Part shown: positions 44,999-53,699 of the stretch, in pieces
Position numbering within the stretch: the stretch's first letter is position 1
Layout: each line of letters starts with the position of its first letter
NCBI RefSeq assembly: GCF_009684755.1
Contig: NZ_BLBC01000009.1
Location: 74,260 to 138,259 of the forward strand
DNA: 64,000 nucleotides
Reading direction: 5' to 3'
Source of the DNA: Capnocytophaga felis
GTDB taxonomy: Bacteria > Bacteroidota > Bacteroidia > Flavobacteriales > Flavobacteriaceae
Notes under the pieces: generated by a model
What the model was told of the DNA's origin: nothing
What the model saw: only the letters and a program-made list of their open reading frames with translations
Databases searched by the model: none
Position numbers and translations under genes: made by a program

Positions 44999-46918
44999 AT
45001 GAAAACACTACTTTTTGCATTTAATTTACTTATATTCAGTTTTATACAAGCCCAACAAGACAGTCTCCAAATCAATCAATTGGAAGAAGTAGTTATCGTG
45101 AAAAAAGACCCTATTTCCGAAAAATTTGCGGTAAAAAAACTCAATTCATTAGATATTTATTTCAATCCTGCTGCCAATGCCGACCCGCTCAAAGCCCTTG
45201 TTACGCTTCCCGCTTCGACCAATACGGACGAAAGTGCTAACCCTTCGCTTAGAGGCGGAAGTCCCGATAGGTCAAGAGTTTATCTCAATGGTTCGCCTGT
45301 ATTAAATCCTGTGCGTTTCAGTCGGAATGATGGTTTGGGAAATTTTTCGCTTTTCAATACTGAACTCATTGATAAACAATATGTTTATTCGAGTAATCCA
45401 CCTTTAAATTTTGGTAATTCAAGTGCGGGATTGGTGGAAATAGAAACCAAAACCCAACCTATTAGCGAATTTACACAACTTTCTTTAGCAGTTTCCAATA
45501 TTGGATTGATGCGAAATCAGAAACTCGGTAAAAACAGTTTTACGCAAATTTACACCAATTATCAGTTTAGTGATGCCATTATCGGATTGAATAGAAAAAG
45601 TTTAGACCAATTACACCATTTTTCCACTTTCGATTTGGGAGCAAACACACATCTGAAAATCAATAAAAAATTGTCTTTCAACACATTTAATTATTTTATT
45701 GATGAAAAATATTCGGTTTTGAATCATTCTTTGAATTTTTCGGGCGATATTGAAGCCTCTAAAAAACGCTTTTTTTCAGTGAATAATTTGGATTATTTTA
45801 CGCAGAAAACGAAAATTCGTTGGGCTTCGATGATGGATTATTCTCACTCGGAATTCAAATTCGGAAACATCAATTCCAAAGTGAAAAACTTTCAGGTTTT
45901 CAATGGTTTGGGCTTTAAAACTCAGTTTTCGAAAACGTTTAGTATGCAATACGGTGTAGATACTTCAGTATTTCGCTATCATTACAATGAAGTTTTACCG
46001 CAATTTTATTTCAGTTTAAATACTGAAAATCTGATATTTACCAATCAAGAAACAATTGATTTTTTCTATGTAGAACCTTATATGTATGCCAATTATTCAC
46101 CTAACAATCAATGGAATTTTTCATCGGCTTTACGAAAAAATATATTTCTTCATAAAAATACCGAAAGTTTCACAAGTTACCAATTTTCAGCCAATTACAC
46201 ACCAAATAACGAGCATCGGTTGATTTTCAGTGCAGGAAAATACCATAGTTATACCACACTGAATTATATCATTCGGAATTTCAATACGCTGAGCAGTCAT
46301 CAAATTGCTTTGGACTATATCTATGAAAATGAGAAGTTTAACATTTCCTCAGCAGTATATTTCAAAGCAGATAAAAGCGATATTGTAACCAATCATTACG
46401 AACAATTTGATAAAACAAAAACCTTTGGAAGTGAGGCTTCTGTGGATTTTAAATTGAATCATCGATTTTCGTTTTCAGTGTCTAATATTTTTCTAAATCA
46501 GAAGTATATTATTGGAAATCAGAAGCATAACACTCCTTTAAACTTAAAATATTTTATCAAGTCGCAACTAACTTACAAAAACCCAAAATGGTTTACGACT
46601 TCGTTGGCTTTTACCACGCGTCCGGGAAATCGTTTTACCCCTGTGAAATCGGCTGTTTTTAATCCACAAGTCAATGATTTTCAACCGATTTTCGGCGATT
46701 GGTATTCTTCTGAAATGCCTCATTATAAGCGTTTGGATTTTTCGGCAAACCGACTTTTTTTCGTAGGAAAAACGACGATTATCACCTTTATTTCTGTCAA
46801 TAATCTATTGAATTTCAACAATTCTGCTTCGGTGTATTATAATTCAAATTATACCGATTTACAATACAACCACCTCCAAAAACGGATTTTCTATTTTGGA
46901 ACGACGGTGCGGTTTTGA
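44999..46918 (+). CDS. TonB-dependent outer-membrane receptor (short form)
   Basis: The 639-residue protein has a signal peptide (LLFAFNLLIFSFIQAQ). A TonB-box-like stretch EEVVIVKK is next, then a plug domain at about 45-150 with PSLRGGSPDRSRVYLNGSPVLNP, and a beta-barrel rich in aromatic strands ending YFGTTVRF with the C-terminal Phe needed for outer-membrane insertion. It is shorter than most TonB receptors and has no N-terminal carboxypeptidase-like domain. Substrate is unknown; no SusD or siderophore gene is adjacent. The repeat elements copy 1 lie in the 513-bp gap upstream. Confidence 0.85.
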   Translation: MKTLLFAFNLLIFSFIQAQQDSLQINQLEEVVIVKKDPISEKFAVKKLNSLDIYFNPAANADPLKALVTLPASTNTDESANPSLRGGSPDRSRVYLNGSPVLNPVRFSRNDGLGNFSLFNTELIDKQYVYSSNPPLNFGNSSAGLVEIETKTQPISEFTQLSLAVSNIGLMRNQKLGKNSFTQIYTNYQFSDAIIGLNRKSLDQLHHFSTFDLGANTHLKINKKLSFNTFNYFIDEKYSVLNHSLNFSGDIEASKKRFFSVNNLDYFTQKTKIRWASMMDYSHSEFKFGNINSKVKNFQVFNGLGFKTQFSKTFSMQYGVDTSVFRYHYNEVLPQFYFSLNTENLIFTNQETIDFFYVEPYMYANYSPNNQWNFSSALRKNIFLHKNTESFTSYQFSANYTPNNEHRLIFSAGKYHSYTTLNYIIRNFNTLSSHQIALDYIYENEKFNISSAVYFKADKSDIVTNHYEQFDKTKTFGSEASVDFKLNHRFSFSVSNIFLNQKYIIGNQKHNTPLNLKYFIKSQLTYKNPKWFTTSLAFTTRPGNRFTPVKSAVFNPQVNDFQPIFGDWYSSEMPHYKRLDFSANRLFFVGKTTIITFISVNNLLNFNNSASVYYNSNYTDLQYNHLQKRIFYFGTTVRF

Positions 46919-46954
46919 CAGAATTCATTTTTTTCAGGAATAAAAATCAATTTT

Positions 46955-47935
46955 TTAACTGATTTTCTTCTTTTTTCTGGACATATCTTCGTGTTTTTCA
47001 GCAATTTCCGAAGGTTGCTTAGCATAATCCACTTCCCTTTCTTCAATGATAACACGAACAGAATAACTACTTGGTTCTATGGGAGTTCCGTACATTTCGG
47101 AATAATTTTTGGTAAAAACCGCTCCAAAGTAAAGTATGATTGCCGAATAATAAACCCACACCAACAAAACCAAAACAGAACCTGCCGCTCCGTAAACATC
47201 TAATTTAGCGGTATTTACCAAATAGTTTCCAATCACGAATTTCCCTAACATAAACAAAATGGAAGTGAATCCTGCTCCGATTAGGGTATCTTTCCATTTC
47301 AATTTCCCGTCAGGTAAAGTTTTGAAAATGAAGCCAAAAATGATGGTTACAATCGAAAAAACGATAGCTACATTGAATATTTGAGCAATGTAAACCGAAT
47401 TTTCTGAAAACATTCGGGATAACTGCTTAAACAAAATATCAATAAACGTATTTATTAACAAACTGACTAACAGCACAAAACCCAAAGCTCCAATCATCGC
47501 AAAAGAAAGCAAACGATTGATAATGATACGCAAAATTCCCTTTTGAGGTTTCGCTTTCAATTCCCAAATATAATTTATAGAACTCTGAATTTCAGCAAAT
47601 ACCGCCGAAGCCGTGAAAATAAGCGTTGCAATGCTTATCCATTGTGCTACCCTTCCCGAATCGTCAATTTGAATGTTATCAATAACCGATTGAATTTGCA
47701 AAGCCGATTTTTCTCCCACTAAATCAGCAAGTTGATAAAAAAATTCGGAAGAAACGGCATTGGCATCATAAAACAATCCTACTGACGAAATAATTAAAAT
47801 AGCCAACGAAGGTAAAGCGAAAATCGTGGAGTAGGACAACGAAGCACTTAATTTCAAACAGTTATCGTCTAAAAATTCCAATGAAGTGATTTTAAAAAGT
47901 TTAAATATTTTATGGCTCGCAATCTTTTTTATCAT
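46955..47935 (-). CDS. YihY/BrkB-family membrane protein
   Basis: The 326-residue protein has six or so membrane helices and the family motifs LKLSASLSYSTIFALPSLAILI near the N-terminus, and WKDTLIGAGFTSILFMLGKFVIGNYL plus YGAAGSVLVLLVWVYYSAIILYFGAVFT in the C-terminal part. The tail is charged and cytosolic. These proteins were once annotated as RNase BN but are membrane proteins of unknown function. Single gene with its own -7 box. Confidence 0.9.
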   Translation of the reverse strand: MIKKIASHKIFKLFKITSLEFLDDNCLKLSASLSYSTIFALPSLAILIISSVGLFYDANAVSSEFFYQLADLVGEKSALQIQSVIDNIQIDDSGRVAQWISIATLIFTASAVFAEIQSSINYIWELKAKPQKGILRIIINRLLSFAMIGALGFVLLVSLLINTFIDILFKQLSRMFSENSVYIAQIFNVAIVFSIVTIIFGFIFKTLPDGKLKWKDTLIGAGFTSILFMLGKFVIGNYLVNTAKLDVYGAAGSVLVLLVWVYYSAIILYFGAVFTKNYSEMYGTPIEPSSYSVRVIIEEREVDYAKQPSEIAEKHEDMSRKKKKIS

Positions 47936-47994
47936 ACTGATTTTATTCGTATTTTCTATTTTAATTAATATTCAATGAGTTAACCTCCGGAGGG

Positions 47995-48002
47995 CAAAGA
48001 TA
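47995..48002 (-). promoter_or_regulatory. -7 box of the YihY-family gene
   Basis: The minus strand reads TATCTTTG, 59 bp upstream of the start at 47935. No -33 TTG lies at standard spacing. Confidence 0.45.
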
Positions 48003-48125
48003 GGAATTTTAACAAAATAAAAAAGCTGCATTTCGTTTCTGTTTAAAATATTTGATATATAATCAATTACAAAAATATTCGAATTAAATGAATAAATCTG
48101 TTCTATCTGTAAATAAATTAAAAGA

Positions 48126-48152
48126 AAAAAATACAGCATTTTAGCTGTATTT
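48126..48152 (-). terminator. Terminator of the large TonB receptor gene
   Basis: On the minus strand AAATACAGC pairs with GCTGTATTT around a TAAAAT loop, then TTTTCTTT follows. It lies 20 bp after the receptor stop. Confidence 0.75.
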
Positions 48153-48172
48153 CTTTGTTTTTCACTCAAAAA

Positions 48173-50527
48173 TTAAAATTCTATTTTATAGCTGATATTT
48201 GGAATGACCATACTGGCTTTGTCCAATTGTATCTTCTTGGTAATGAAGTTATAGTTATGTCCCAAATAAATTGGAGCTCCAAAAATATTCTTCATCTGAA
48301 AAGAAAAAACACTGGAACTTTTACGATGATTTATTCTGTAATTCAATGTAAAATCGGCATACACAATGGCAGGATAACGGTCTTGAAAAGCACGAGTTTC
48401 ATCATTGATAACTCTTTCATTCAAAATGGATTCATTTTCCAAAATAGGACTAAATCGTTCTCCACCTGTTAGAGTTACTCTTGCATTCATATCCAATACT
48501 TTACGATTATCTTTAAAAAAGAATTCTTTCCCGAATAAAGCATTAAACACGTAATTTTTGTTGTAACGCGTATTTCGCCAAATATTATCTCCTGCTCTGT
48601 ACTTGGCATCAAATAATGAGGCTGTTAGAAGGTAATAATACTGATTGTTTAAAAACCGTTCAAGAGTAATATCTATTCCATAATTTATTCCTAAAGTATT
48701 GTTTTCTAACTTCTTGTGAAGACCATAATCTTGTTTAAAGTTGAGAAGTGAATATGAACTTCCTGCCTCGCCCAATGCATCATAAATATACTGATAATAT
48801 GCCTCTGCCTTTAAACGAAGATTTTGACCGATTTTCCAATCATATCCCAATACAAAATGATGAGCCTTAGGAAGTTTTAGCTCTTTGTTAGGTCTTTCAT
48901 TATCGATTTTCAGAAAATATACATTTAGTGCCTCAGGACGACTGTGTTTTCCATAGCCTAAACTCAAACTATGTTTCGGGTGGAAAGCCCATTGTGCACC
49001 AAAACGCGGCTCCAAAATAAATTCCTTACCCAATCCAAAATAATTTGTATGCAACCCCACATTAAGTAAAAAGGTAGAAGAGAGATTATACCTCAGTTGA
49101 GTAAAGAATTCAGGGGCATCTGTATATCCGTCATCATCAATGAGTTGTGCGTAAGTTAGCGGTAAGTTATGATCTTGCGTACTGCTCAAATCAAAATTGT
49201 AAAATAATCTCTTATATGTAAATCCAGCCTTTAGCATCGACTTTGAGGAAAATCTTTGATTGAATGTAGAGGCAAATGTGAAAGTTTTTGTAATATTTTT
49301 CAAATCCATATCAGGAGTAAAATTCTGTAAATCATCGCTTAATCGTTCTGTTTTGATAAAAGCACTTACTCCGGAAAAAGCTAAATTAGATTGCAAAAAC
49401 GAATTTCCTCCCGTACTAATTCGGTGCGTAATTCCGGTTGCTCCCAAATGTGTATCCCAATTATTTTCAATACGGTCAAAATCAACTTTCCATTTGGAAG
49501 GATTCTTTTCAACACTTTTATGTGTGTGGTCAATACCTCCAATTCCCCAAAAAGAAAACGTTCCGGCACGCTTAGTAGGAAAATTAAATTTAAAAGAAAG
49601 ATCTTGATATTTAAGTTTTTGTTCTGATGGAATAAGATTCAAATCTCCCAACAAACCAAAAGCTGAATAGCGATAATTAAAAATATAAGATGCTCCACTT
49701 TTTTTAGAAATAGGTCCTTCTGAAAAAAAATCAAGTCCTAAAATACCGATTTGTGCCGTATGTTCGTGTTTTGAAGCATTTCCTGTTCGCAATTTCATAT
49801 CGAAAACTGCTGCCAACGCATCACCATATTCGGCAGGAAAAGCTCCTGTGAAAAAATCGGAATTGCCCAACACCTGATTGCTAAAAAGTGTAACAATACC
49901 ACCTCCGGCAACATTCGCACCGGCAAAATGATGTGGCGTAGGAATCTCAACACCTTCCAATCGCCAAGCAACACCCTGCGGAGCATTTCCACGAACAATA
50001 ATAGAATTATCCTGCAAATTACCAGTCGTAACTCCGGCATAAGCAGATACCAAACGTGCCGGGTCATTCATTCCGCCTGCATACCGAGTGGTTTCTTCTA
50101 CCGAAAACGACCGTGCACTAACGGTTGCCATCGCGTTAAGTGGACGTTCCTTTTGAAGAGATGCCTGTACCACAACTTCTTCCATTTGGGTAATGTTTTC
50201 CTTTAAGGCAATTTCAAGCACAACTTCCTTTGATGAGGTAATCATCAACTCTGAAATAATTGAACTTTCATATCCAATAAACGAAACCTTTATTGTCTGT
50301 CGCCCAATCGGTACTTTGTCAATGAAAAAATTTCCTTCAACATCAGTGGTTGTTCCCAATACAGGATTGGAATTTTCAATAACTACTGTGGCTCCCATAA
50401 GTGGTTCGCGAGTGTTCGCATCAAATACTTTTCCTTTCAAATTTTGAAAAATGGGTGCTTGTCCATAGGTTATGAAACCTCCCAAATTCAAAAAAACAAT
50501 CAGCATAAAATAAATAAATCGTTTCAT
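48173..50527 (-). CDS. TonB-dependent receptor with carboxypeptidase-like domain
   Basis: The 784-residue outer-membrane protein has a signal peptide (residues 1-22). A carboxypeptidase-regulatory-like domain at about 30-115 contains GKVFDANTREPLMGATVVIE. A TonB-box-like MEEVVVQASL follows, then a plug domain at about 120-240 (DNSIIVRGNAPQGVAWRLEGVEIPTPHHFAG) and a barrel ending IPNISYKIEF. The HHFAG plug motif recalls receptors for peptides or small molecules of the Bacteroidota family. Substrate is unknown. The AraC-type regulator gene lies 123 bp upstream on the same strand and may control it. Confidence 0.9.
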   Translation of the reverse strand: MKRFIYFMLIVFLNLGGFITYGQAPIFQNLKGKVFDANTREPLMGATVVIENSNPVLGTTTDVEGNFFIDKVPIGRQTIKVSFIGYESSIISELMITSSKEVVLEIALKENITQMEEVVVQASLQKERPLNAMATVSARSFSVEETTRYAGGMNDPARLVSAYAGVTTGNLQDNSIIVRGNAPQGVAWRLEGVEIPTPHHFAGANVAGGGIVTLFSNQVLGNSDFFTGAFPAEYGDALAAVFDMKLRTGNASKHEHTAQIGILGLDFFSEGPISKKSGASYIFNYRYSAFGLLGDLNLIPSEQKLKYQDLSFKFNFPTKRAGTFSFWGIGGIDHTHKSVEKNPSKWKVDFDRIENNWDTHLGATGITHRISTGGNSFLQSNLAFSGVSAFIKTERLSDDLQNFTPDMDLKNITKTFTFASTFNQRFSSKSMLKAGFTYKRLFYNFDLSSTQDHNLPLTYAQLIDDDGYTDAPEFFTQLRYNLSSTFLLNVGLHTNYFGLGKEFILEPRFGAQWAFHPKHSLSLGYGKHSRPEALNVYFLKIDNERPNKELKLPKAHHFVLGYDWKIGQNLRLKAEAYYQYIYDALGEAGSSYSLLNFKQDYGLHKKLENNTLGINYGIDITLERFLNNQYYYLLTASLFDAKYRAGDNIWRNTRYNKNYVFNALFGKEFFFKDNRKVLDMNARVTLTGGERFSPILENESILNERVINDETRAFQDRYPAIVYADFTLNYRINHRKSSSVFSFQMKNIFGAPIYLGHNYNFITKKIQLDKASMVIPNISYKIEF

Positions 50528-50593
50528 CGTTAATCTTTTTTCGGCAAAATTGCCAGAAAAATAAAAAACAATCGTCCAGACCTATATATGCAG

Positions 50594-50628
50594 ACAAAAA
50601 ATACGTCCAATCGGGCAGGATTGGACGT
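50594..50628 (-). terminator. Terminator of the AraC-type regulator gene
   Basis: On the minus strand ACGTCCAATC pairs with GATTGGACGT around CTGCCC, then ATTTTTTGTC follows. It lies 23 bp downstream of the regulator stop and separates it from the TonB receptor gene. Confidence 0.85.
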
Positions 50629-50650
50629 GTTTTCTTTGAACGAGATAATA

Positions 50651-51784
50651 TTAAATATTGTTTTTCAAATAATTAGAAGGAGTGTCTCCCGTATGCTTTT
50701 TAAATACTTGATTGAATGAAGATTTGGAATTAAACCCCGAATCAAGTGCAATCCCGAGCAGATTTAATCCTCTGTTTTTATCATTCGTGGCTCGTTTTAT
50801 GAATTCATCAACTCGGTAACTATTCACAAAATCATAAAAATTTTTACCTTCACATTGATTAATAACCTGACTCAAATTGTTGGAAGAAATCGCCAATTGT
50901 TCTGCTAATTGGCTCAACGTTAATTTAGGTTCAAGATATGGTTTCTTTTCTTTCATTAACGATAACATCTCTTGATGCAATTGTGTAACTTCATCGGACT
51001 TCAAGCCTGACTTTCTGTACTCCGAAACTGCTTTTGCCTCAACAATACTATGTTCCTTTATGGCTTTTTCCGTAAAAATTCCCTGATAACGAATGCCCGA
51101 AAAACCAATAAGAAACACCAATAACACGATTAACACGAAAATAATCAAATCCGAATTGAACCCAAAATCGATTTGGAACACCTCGCGAACCAAAATGATG
51201 ATAGTTCCCACCAAAAAAATCATTCCCAGCATCATAATTAGCATTTTAAGCCACCGCAAACTGATTCCTTCCTCGTAAGCAAAGTTCTCGTTGATAAGTT
51301 GTTGATACTTTGTAATTTTCCGATATGACAAAATAGGGTACGCAATCCCTGAAATAACGAAAGCCACCAACGAAAGAATAAAAAACCACTGATATTCACT
51401 GTTTATATCTTGGCTGTCCATAAGCAATTTCTGCTGAGCGGTATAACCGAAAATAAAAGGAAACATTCCTAAATAATCAATCACAAAGGGCAAGAAGTGC
51501 AACATATCTTTACGGCGGAATTTCTGGTCTGAACGCAATGAAAATACCACATACAGATATAAAAACGGTCCGTGAAGTAACGGAAACGGATGCGTAAGCC
51601 CCACCAAATGCGGATATACCTTCCAATACCCCAAATAATGCAAGTTATAGCTTAACAGGTGAATTGAAATGAATAACATCCAAACCGATAAAATAGTATC
51701 AGACAAGGTTTTATTCCGCTTGGTAAACAACAAAAAAGCCAAAAACAGCGAAAGAAAGATTCCTATCGTAAAAATAGTATTCAT
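50651..51784 (-). CDS. Membrane-bound AraC-family transcription regulator
   Basis: The 377-residue protein has about seven membrane helices up to residue 240 and a C-terminal AraC DNA-binding domain (about 265-377). The first helix-turn-helix is LTLSQLAEQLAISSNNLSQVINQ, and the second is NLLGIALDSGFNSKSSFNQVFKKHTGDTPSNYL. Linking a multi-helix sensor to an AraC domain is common in Bacteroidota. It could report on membrane signals straight to DNA. Its likely target is the downstream TonB receptor gene (48173-50527), by position only. Confidence 0.85.
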   Translation of the reverse strand: MNTIFTIGIFLSLFLAFLLFTKRNKTLSDTILSVWMLFISIHLLSYNLHYLGYWKVYPHLVGLTHPFPLLHGPFLYLYVVFSLRSDQKFRRKDMLHFLPFVIDYLGMFPFIFGYTAQQKLLMDSQDINSEYQWFFILSLVAFVISGIAYPILSYRKITKYQQLINENFAYEEGISLRWLKMLIMMLGMIFLVGTIIILVREVFQIDFGFNSDLIIFVLIVLLVFLIGFSGIRYQGIFTEKAIKEHSIVEAKAVSEYRKSGLKSDEVTQLHQEMLSLMKEKKPYLEPKLTLSQLAEQLAISSNNLSQVINQCEGKNFYDFVNSYRVDEFIKRATNDKNRGLNLLGIALDSGFNSKSSFNQVFKKHTGDTPSNYLKNNI

Positions 51785-51830
51785 AATGATATTTATAATA
51801 CTTATTATCAGATTATACTGATGCTTCGGG

Positions 51831-51838
51831 CAAAGTTA
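51831..51838 (-). promoter_or_regulatory. -7 box of the AraC-type regulator gene
   Basis: The minus strand reads TAACTTTG, a full TAnnTTTG match, 46 bp upstream of the start at 51784. Confidence 0.45.
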
Positions 51839-51907
51839 AATGTTTATTTTGCTTTTTCCAAAAAAGATTTCCTCAAAAAAGTAGTTCCGTCTTTTCGGCA
51901 GAATAAT

Positions 51908-51915
51908 TATCTTTG
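51908..51915 (+). promoter_or_regulatory. -7 box of the RNase H gene
   Basis: TATCTTTG, full consensus, 16 bp before the ATG at 51932. It supports that start over the longer reading from 51821. Confidence 0.55.
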
Positions 51916-51931
51916 CCCAATTTCAATAACA

Positions 51932-52570
51932 ATGGCTAAAAAAAAGTTTTACGTTGTTTGGGAAGGACATAAAACAGGCGTTTTTTCCTCGTGGGAGCAG
52001 TGCAAAAACGCTGTGGAGGGTTTCCCGAATGCTAAATACAAAAGTTTTCCTTCTTTGGAGCTTGCCCGAAAGGCTTTTTCCGAAAGTTTTGACAATTACA
52101 AAGGCAAAACCTTTTTTAAATCCGAACTCTCTGATAATGAATTAAAACAAATAGGAAAACCGAAAATTCCTTCCATTGCGGTAGATGCTGCTTGCAGCGG
52201 TAACCCCGGTGTGATGGAGTATCGCGGAGTTGATACACAAACCGGAAAGGAGCTTTTCAGAATTCCGCCGATGCAGGGAGGAACAAATAATATCGGTGAG
52301 TTTCTGGCGATTGTACACGCTTTGGCTTTGCTCAAAAAACAAAACCAAACAATTCCCATTTATTCCGACAGTAAGATTGCCATCAATTGGGTAAGACAAA
52401 AAAACTGCAAAACCAACGTTACGGAAAACGACAAAAACCGAAAAATATTTGAACTCATTGAGCGTGCCGAAATTTGGTTGCACGAAAACACCTTCCCCAA
52501 TCATATTTTAAAGTGGGAAACCAAAGCGTGGGGCGAAATTCCTGCTGATTTCGGACGAAAAAACAATTAA
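51932..52570 (+). CDS. Ribonuclease H with N-terminal viroplasmin domain
   Basis: With the ATG at 51932 the protein has 212 residues. Residues 3-45 (KKFYVVWEGHKTGVFSSWEQC) form the viroplasmin/RNase H1 hybrid-binding domain. The C-terminal part is the RNase H fold with the acidic residues in AVDAACSGNPG, GGTNNIGEFLAIVHAL and IPIYSDSKIAINWV. It degrades the RNA strand of RNA-DNA hybrids. The residues usually annotated before this ATG overlap the promoter and are not used. Array D follows the gene. Confidence 0.9.
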   Translation: MAKKKFYVVWEGHKTGVFSSWEQCKNAVEGFPNAKYKSFPSLELARKAFSESFDNYKGKTFFKSELSDNELKQIGKPKIPSIAVDAACSGNPGVMEYRGVDTQTGKELFRIPPMQGGTNNIGEFLAIVHALALLKKQNQTIPIYSDSKIAINWVRQKNCKTNVTENDKNRKIFELIERAEIWLHENTFPNHILKWETKAWGEIPADFGRKNN

Positions 52571-52688
52571 TAAACTCCTCATAAATCATTGTTTATCTGT
52601 TTTGTAAAGTCTTTTTACAGAACGGATTTTTTATTGCCTCTTCCCTACCCTATTTCATTTCTTCCGAAGTATATCAAAACTGCTAAAT

Positions 52689-52925
52689 ATGACCTCAGAG
52701 GTGGTTCAGATGACCTTTTTAATCATAATTATGACCTCAGAGATGCTTCAGATGACCTTTTTAATCATAATTATGACCTCAGAGATGCTTCGGATGACCT
52801 TTTTGATGATAATTATGACCTCAGAGATGCTCCGGATAACCTTTTTGATAATAATTATGACCTCAGAGATGCTTCAGATGACCTTTTTAATCATAATTAC
52901 CATTTCAGAGGTTATCCGAAATATA
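52689..52925. repeat. Tandem array D, 42-bp units
   Basis: Six units begin at 52689, 52731, 52773, 52815, 52857 and 52899, each exactly 42 bp apart; the last is degenerate. The core reads ATGACCTCAGAGATGCTTC then GATGACCTTTTTAATCATAATT. The frame is open on the plus strand because 42 is a multiple of three, giving 14-residue periodic peptides, but the internal ATGs and repeats do not look like a real coding start. It is the fourth array of this length class. Confidence 0.9.
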
Positions 52926-53021
52926 TTTAAAAGTATCTTAATTATTATAATAATAGTTTTACTATATTTTTATTCATTTCATAGAATTGATAAAATTCAG
53001 TATTTCAATATTTTTTCCTTT

Positions 53022-53191
53022 GGCATTGGAGACGAAACATTAAAAAAATCAATGAATGTAGCTCGGAAAATATCCATTGTTTGAGCATTAGCGAGTTTGG
53101 ATATTTTCAGCAGAATGAAATTGATTTTTAGTAAAGTATCCAAAGCCTTGATTTTTGGTTCTTTTCATCGAAGGAAAAGAACAAATTATAA
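53022..53191. repeat. Structured 170-bp repeat R1, copy 2
   Basis: It has the same plan as 44714-44884 in the same orientation: GGCATTGGAGA with TATCCAAAGCC, AAAATCAAT with ATTGATTTT (53045-53053 / 53120-53128), AAAATATCCA with TGGATATTTT (53067-53076 / 53098-53107), and a last hairpin GTTCTTTTC with GAAAAGAAC (53158-53182). Base changes against copy 1 fall in pairs that keep the stems. The AT-rich gap to 53437 shows nothing else. Confidence 0.75.
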
Positions 53192-53437
53192 AAAAAATAA
53201 GGATTTTTATCGAATCATTTTTGAAACAATTCTTATTATTAAAAAAACTATTTGACATATATGATACATCAAATTAATTATCTTATGAACAATTCTTAAA
53301 GATTTCAAAATCAAATTATTTATAAAAAATACATTCAAAAACAGTTATTTAACCATTTTTATTATTAAAAATATATTCCTGATAATTAAAATTATATTCC
53401 GAAGCATCAAAGAGGTATTAATTTTTAGTCGTGTTAT

Positions 53438-53577
53438 AAAAAGTACGATGGTAGTTCTGATTGTCAGGCTGAGCAAAGTCCGTGAAGACGGAGTATGTGA
53501 CGAAGCCTTATCATTACAAGGCTTCGACTACGCTCAGCCTGACAAAAATACTTCTTTTTTAAGGCATCATACTTTTT
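53438..53577. repeat. REP/MITE-like element, copy 2 (140 bp)
   Basis: Outer ends AAAAAGTACGAT (53438-53449) and ATCATACTTTTT (53566-53577) flank an 81-bp core (53463-53543) with only about three differences from copy 1 in the same orientation. But the arms are swapped: here the 13-bp arm is on the left and the 22-bp arm on the right, each the reverse complement of the copy 1 arm. So the core is inverted relative to the rest of the element. Confidence 0.85.
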
Positions 53578-53636
53578 GCATCACCCCTAATTTCATTTCT
53601 GTATGAAGTCTGTTATTTAGTATCTTCTTTTTTTTA

Positions 53637-53644
53637 TAATTTTG
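53637..53644 (+). promoter_or_regulatory. -7 box of the copper ATPase gene
   Basis: TAATTTTG, a full TAnnTTTG match, 55 bp before the ATG at 53700. No good TTG is found at 20 bp spacing. Confidence 0.4.
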
Positions 53645-53699
53645 TGCAATATTTATCTACAACAAATCATTAATTATAATTCATCAATCGTAAAATACT

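Noticed and set aside
44812-45024. 70-residue frame overlapping repeat R1 and the TonB receptor start
   Set aside because: It runs through the R1 hairpins and has no ribosome binding site; the composition is Asn/Ile/Thr-rich without pattern.
49260-49607. Plus-strand frame of 115 residues opposite the large TonB receptor
   Set aside because: It is antisense to a clear coding gene and has no family features.
51821-51931. N-terminal extension of the RNase H protein
   Set aside because: It covers the -7 box at 51908, and the viroplasmin domain starts directly at the ATG at 51932.
52589-53084. Plus-strand frames of 113 and 131 residues over array D
   Set aside because: Two frames are open at once, both made of 14-residue periodic peptides, which is the mark of a repeat and not a gene.
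44511-53577. Composite transposon between the paired repeats
   Set aside because: No transposase, integrase or target duplication is visible, and the genes inside are ordinary. Only the shared flanking repeats support it.
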